DNA from: Apostichopus parvimensis
Taxonomy: Eukaryota > Echinodermata > Holothuroidea > Aspidochirotida > Stichopodidae
Direction of reading: 5' to 3'
Assembly: GCA_000934455.1 (NCBI GenBank)
Contig: KN884409.1
Span: forward strand, 125,331 to 147,278
Length of the DNA stretch: 21,948 nt
Shown here: piece after piece, positions 18,666 through 21,948 of the stretch
How the letters are laid out: the number at the start of each line of letters is the position of its first letter
How positions within the stretch are numbered: the first letter of the stretch is position 1
Notes under the pieces: generated by a model
Databases searched by the model: none
What the model was told of the DNA's origin: nothing
The model's input: only the letters and a program-made list of their open reading frames with translations
Translations under genes and position numbers: made by a program

Positions 18666-21478
18666 ATGGTGTCACTAGCCGAGTAAGTACAATTTTCTCA
18701 ATTTAGCACTTGATGTCGTCCGGTTATAATAGTTATATTCCAATCCAAAGTTAGACTTAGCTGAAGCTAAGTTGGCTTAACTTGCCACTAAAAAAGCATA
18801 TAGCCTAGGCTACGTAGCCAGTACTCGTTAGGCTAGGCATATAAGCTACTAAGTTAAGTAATGACTATGGGTCAAGCACTAGTACACTAGTATAGTCAGT
18901 ATTGCGAAGTTCGGAACACTGCGAAGTTCGGACACCCCTAAGAAATACACGATTTAAACATGATAACCTACAGCTAGAGCCAATTTCACGAAAAACTACG
19001 AAGCTACAGTTATTTTCTCTCCAAAATAACATGTGTGCAAGCAAGTACCCACATATTTGCTAATAAAAGGAAGTTATAGTTTTGGGGTGTTTCAAGGCTT
19101 ACGTGTCCGAACTTCGAAGTGTCCATGCTACTAGTAGTACTACTTAATCGAGTAATAGCTACTGCTAGTAACATTATGGTATACTGTAAATTCGCGATAG
19201 TAAGGGCATTATTGTTCTCTGAAAGGATAGCGGTGATGACGATACTTTGATTTTGCTCAGCTCTTTAGCTCTATTTCATACTAGCATGTGATTTCATTGC
19301 ACAAAGCAAGGCAACATTTTGCTACATCACGCCTTTGTTGAAGTTAACTATGTAATTCCACTGAATGGGTGGAAAGATCCACAAAAGTGTCTCAAAATAC
19401 AACGTTTATGTTTCTTAGTTTCACACTTAGTTTCACAGCAACTGCAGTGTATATCATTATCAGTACTGCGACATAAGTATAAAACATTCTGCAAATTTAG
19501 GGAACAAATTACCATATTCTACCATACTACAGAACATTACTGTTCAGCCTTTGGCTACAGTAGTCTTACTGTAGCATACAGTACGTCTAAGGGACTAGGA
19601 GTAGGACAACCGATTTAAGCAATTATCATAAGCAGGGCTTTAGGCAGCAATCCATCCGTCTTTTGCTGTATGTTTACAAATGGAGGGAATGCTCTGTGAA
19701 GTTCGTGAACAACCACTTTACAAAATCAATGGGATTTTACTGTGTGATTTCCCTTGCATACTGATAATTCATTTGAGAAGTCCAATTGACTTAATGTGTG
19801 AAATTAAAAAATCTTTGGAGAGCAAGGCTTGCGAAGGACGAATCAAACAAAATCTCCCCGAGATTGTTGGGTAACACTAGTGTAACTTAGTGTACTACTT
19901 TGCATGTTCCTCACTGAAAGATGGCCGGGACACTGACAGCAAAACAAAAAGAGCATGACAGCAACATTGCCGCCCGCTGGGTGTTTTTTTCAGAGCACCT
20001 CGGCAAATCCAGAGGGCACAACAGTTTTTGGCCGCCGGTAATGCCCTGCCCTGGTGCAAGTGTAATATTATCTGTGATTGTTTTTCAAGTACATAACTTT
20101 GGAAATTTTCTTAAACCCTGCAGCATTCTTCCAGCACCCAGGCAGTGGGGTGTTGAAGATGAAGTGGAAAAAGCATCACAAGAAGTAAGTTATTGTTTAA
20201 TTTTCAATACTCCTTCAAACCTATCCTTGGAGTAAATTGCATTCTCATCCCATGAAGTTTTCAGTCTTAACACAAATTATGCAGGTTACTTACCGTCATT
20301 AATTAATCAAACGTATATTTCTTTGTTTTGTAATGACAAGCTAGTAGGTTTCAGTCGCTTTCTTCTTTCTATTTTCACAGTTAAGTGTTGTATCAGTATC
20401 AAGGAATGCTGCACCACCATATGGCCACAGAAGGGGGTGGATCCCTAGATTGGTTACAGTGAGTATTTAAACACTAATTTGTATGGATGCTTTGGAAGGG
20501 AAGTTCTTTGGTTAGGATTGAACATTTTAAGCTATAACATAAAATTCATCAACCTTGTCGTTTAATATATCTTGGAAACCAAATCTGATATATTCTGTAA
20601 AACATTGAAAATTTATCAGACCTTTTTTTGAAAATTTGTTAACTTCATATGATCGTTACTATTGTCACTGCTGTAGACATTTCATCCCTGTTGTAAATCA
20701 GCCAAGCCAATTATGCACAGAATGCTTGTCTTATTTTTCAGCCAAATGTTGAAGAGTTGTGTTCAATTCTTTAATGAAGTAACTTGCTTTTGTTCTTCAG
20801 GATTTTGGAGATGGAGGGGCATTTCCAGAGATTCATGTTGCTCAGTTCCCACTGGATATGGGAAGACAGAAAGAGAAAACATCCAATGCTCTAGCCAAGA
20901 CTGTGGATGCCGAAGGGAAAGTACAATATGATGCCATTGCAAGACAAGGTCATGGAAAAGATAAGGTAAATAAATAACTGTATAAAATCTAGGAGGTATT
21001 CAATATGACCTGTCTTTGTATCTTACATCATTATCTGATTTTGTACTTGGTATGTAGTTACACCATAGTGAGTAACATGGCCTCATTGATACTGATAGAG
21101 GCCATAAGTCCAACAGAAGGCAAACAGTGAACATTTGTATAAAACAAGATATTAAAAGTGGGGCAGATCTCATATGTTGTCTGTAGTTCCAGCTAATTGA
21201 GTCTAGTAGTCTTGTCGAGGTCAAAGGGTAACAGATGTCAAATGTTATAACTTTGTAGCCTCAATATCTTTAAGAAGGTCAGATTGGACTCAGTTAAATA
21301 GACTTTAGCAGTCGATGATACAGCATATCCTCCTCAGACTTTTTCACCTTACGTTCTTCTTTGTTGCATTACATTGTCACAGATAATTCATTCCAAGCCG
21401 CAAGATCTGGTAGCAAAACCAATCACTGATGAAGATGACCCAGACATTCAACGTCCTGATGAAGAAGTAGTAGAAGAG
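18666..21478 (+). CDS. SNW1: SNW1/SKIP splicing and transcription cofactor, 5' part
   Basis: Nuclear SNW-domain protein, a core component of the activated spliceosome (yeast Prp45) and a transcription coregulator (family knowledge). Exons: 18666-18682, 20124-20184, 20381-20458, 20801-20965, 21383-21478, all with GT-AG borders; 417 nt, 139 codons, no stop. The N-terminus MVSLADILPAPRQ aligns with the family start MxLxxxLPAP. Then PPYGHRRGWIPR (exon 3), DFGDGGAFPEIHVAQFPLDM and YDAIARQGHGKDK (exon 4), and DDPDIQRPDEE (exon 5). Only the first intron interrupts a codon (after 17 nt); the next four end in phase 0. The start has G at -3 and +4. The SNW domain proper and the C-terminus lie beyond the right edge. 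It runs divergently from ADCK1. Confidence 0.96.
18683..20123. other. SNW1 intron 1
   Basis: 1441-bp intron holding the inverted-repeat element at about 18905-19125. Elsewhere open frames at 19319-19618 and 19680-19874 show no family features. A frame from ATG 19921 runs in frame into exon 2 without a stop; see findings. Confidence 0.6.
18913..19126. mobile_element. MITE-like element with inverted ends
   Basis: The left end carries GGAACACTGCGAAGTTCGGACAC (two gcgaagttcgga copies, 18903-18942). The right end (about 19101-19123), read on the minus strand, is GGACACTTCGAAGTTCGGACAC. The arms share gaagttcggacac and enclose about 160 bp of non-coding sequence. I could not define a target duplication. 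Confidence 0.6.
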
Positions 21479-21491
21479 GTCAGTGATTTTT

Positions 21492-21517
21492 GGTTCCTTG
21501 CTAAAAGCAAAGGAACC
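21492..21517 (+). repeat. Stem-loop next to SNW1 exon 5 donor
   Basis: ggttccttgct and agcaaaggaacc pair with one bulge around a 3-nt loop, starting 14 nt after the end of exon 5. It appears to mark the left edge of the repeat that fills the rest of the window. Confidence 0.6.
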
Positions 21518-21533
21518 TATGTATTCAGGTTGG

Positions 21534-21593
21534 CGTGTGTGTGTATGTGTGTGTGCGTGTATGTGTGGGTGTATGTGTGTGTGTGTGTGTGTG
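21534..21593. repeat. TG microsatellite
   Basis: About 60 bp of (TG)n with scattered C, A and G interruptions in SNW1 intron 5. Confidence 0.92.
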
Positions 21594-21705
21594 ACGCTTT
21601 AGCTTGTATGCACGATAACTCAACAAGGGAATTATCGATCACTACCATACTTGGTGGGTGGGTGGCCCATAGTGACTAGATGAACCCTATTGATTTTGGT
21701 GCCGG

Positions 21706-21948
21706 CAAAGGTCACCAAAGGTCAGTTAGATGCCAAAAACCAATATATTAAAAACAGCAATAACTCCCATTGACAGGGTCCGACATGGTTGATATTTTGG
21801 GAGTAGTTGTGAATGGGGTAAGGGATCGTTTCCAAACATAACGGTAATGTGATCGAAGGTCAACAAAGGTTAATTAATTATAAAAAACTAGTATTTTTGC
21901 AATAACTTGAGAACGAAATGTCCGTTAGGGTTGGGAGTTGCTTCAATG
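21706..21948. repeat. Tandem repeat of about 148 bp, running off the edge
   Basis: The segment from 21711 (gtcaccaaaggtcagttaga) recurs in diverged form from 21859 (gtcaacaaaggttaattaat), including shared gcaataact and gttgggagt-like words. The second copy is cut by the window end. Confidence 0.65.

Noticed and set aside
21374..21679. 101-codon frame past the SNW1 exon 5 end
   Set aside because: After 21478 it reads into a stem-loop and TG microsatellite. Family alignment stops at the gtcagt donor.
1..21948. tRNA, rRNA, CRISPR or bacterial operon signals
   Set aside because: None seen on reading both strands. The gene structures are those of an animal nuclear genome.

Overview
The window is nuclear DNA from an animal. 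It holds three intron-rich housekeeping genes with GT-AG introns of about 0.2-1.5 kb, AT-rich introns, MITE-type transposon relics, minisatellites and microsatellites. Protein similarity and repeat style suggest a marine invertebrate, probably a deuterostome such as an echinoderm. That placement is inference and no species is claimed. Nothing bacterial, such as operons, Shine-Dalgarno sites or CRISPR, is present.

Layout. (1) 674-7888, minus strand: MOCS3/UBA4, the E1-like adenylyltransferase of molybdenum cofactor synthesis and tRNA thiolation. Nine coding exons give 331 codons (N-terminal coil, adenylation domain, both zinc CxxC pairs, catalytic Cys). The rhodanese end runs off the left edge. 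One intron (3391-3873) has the hallmarks of a U12-type AT-AC intron. (2) 7889-10298: intergenic, with two weak candidate ORFs, a 20-bp perfect inverted repeat, a GGGAGCC/GGCTCCC repeat field and one copy of a repeat resembling a hammerhead core. (3) 10299-15646, minus strand: ADCK1, a complete UbiB/ABC1-family atypical kinase of 533 aa in nine coding exons. All eight introns inside the coding region are phase 0. (4) 15647-18665: upstream region between the divergent ADCK1 and SNW1, with a tandem repeat, a possible ADCK1 leader exon and a decayed C2H2 zinc-finger pseudogene. (5) 18666 to the right edge, plus strand: SNW1/SKIP, first five coding exons (139 codons), with a repeat next to the exon 5 donor.

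The three genes act in different places: cytosolic sulfur transfer, mitochondrial lipid/coenzyme Q-related biology and nuclear splicing. No shared pathway is implied. ADCK1 and SNW1 lie head to head, as I recall for their human orthologues on 14q24.3, which suggests old microsynteny. I see no clearly new gene system. The most notable items are the AT-AC intron in MOCS3, the ADCK1-SNW1 linkage, a 60-bp hAT-like micro-MITE with a perfect 8-bp target duplication, and two small intergenic ORFs of unknown status.
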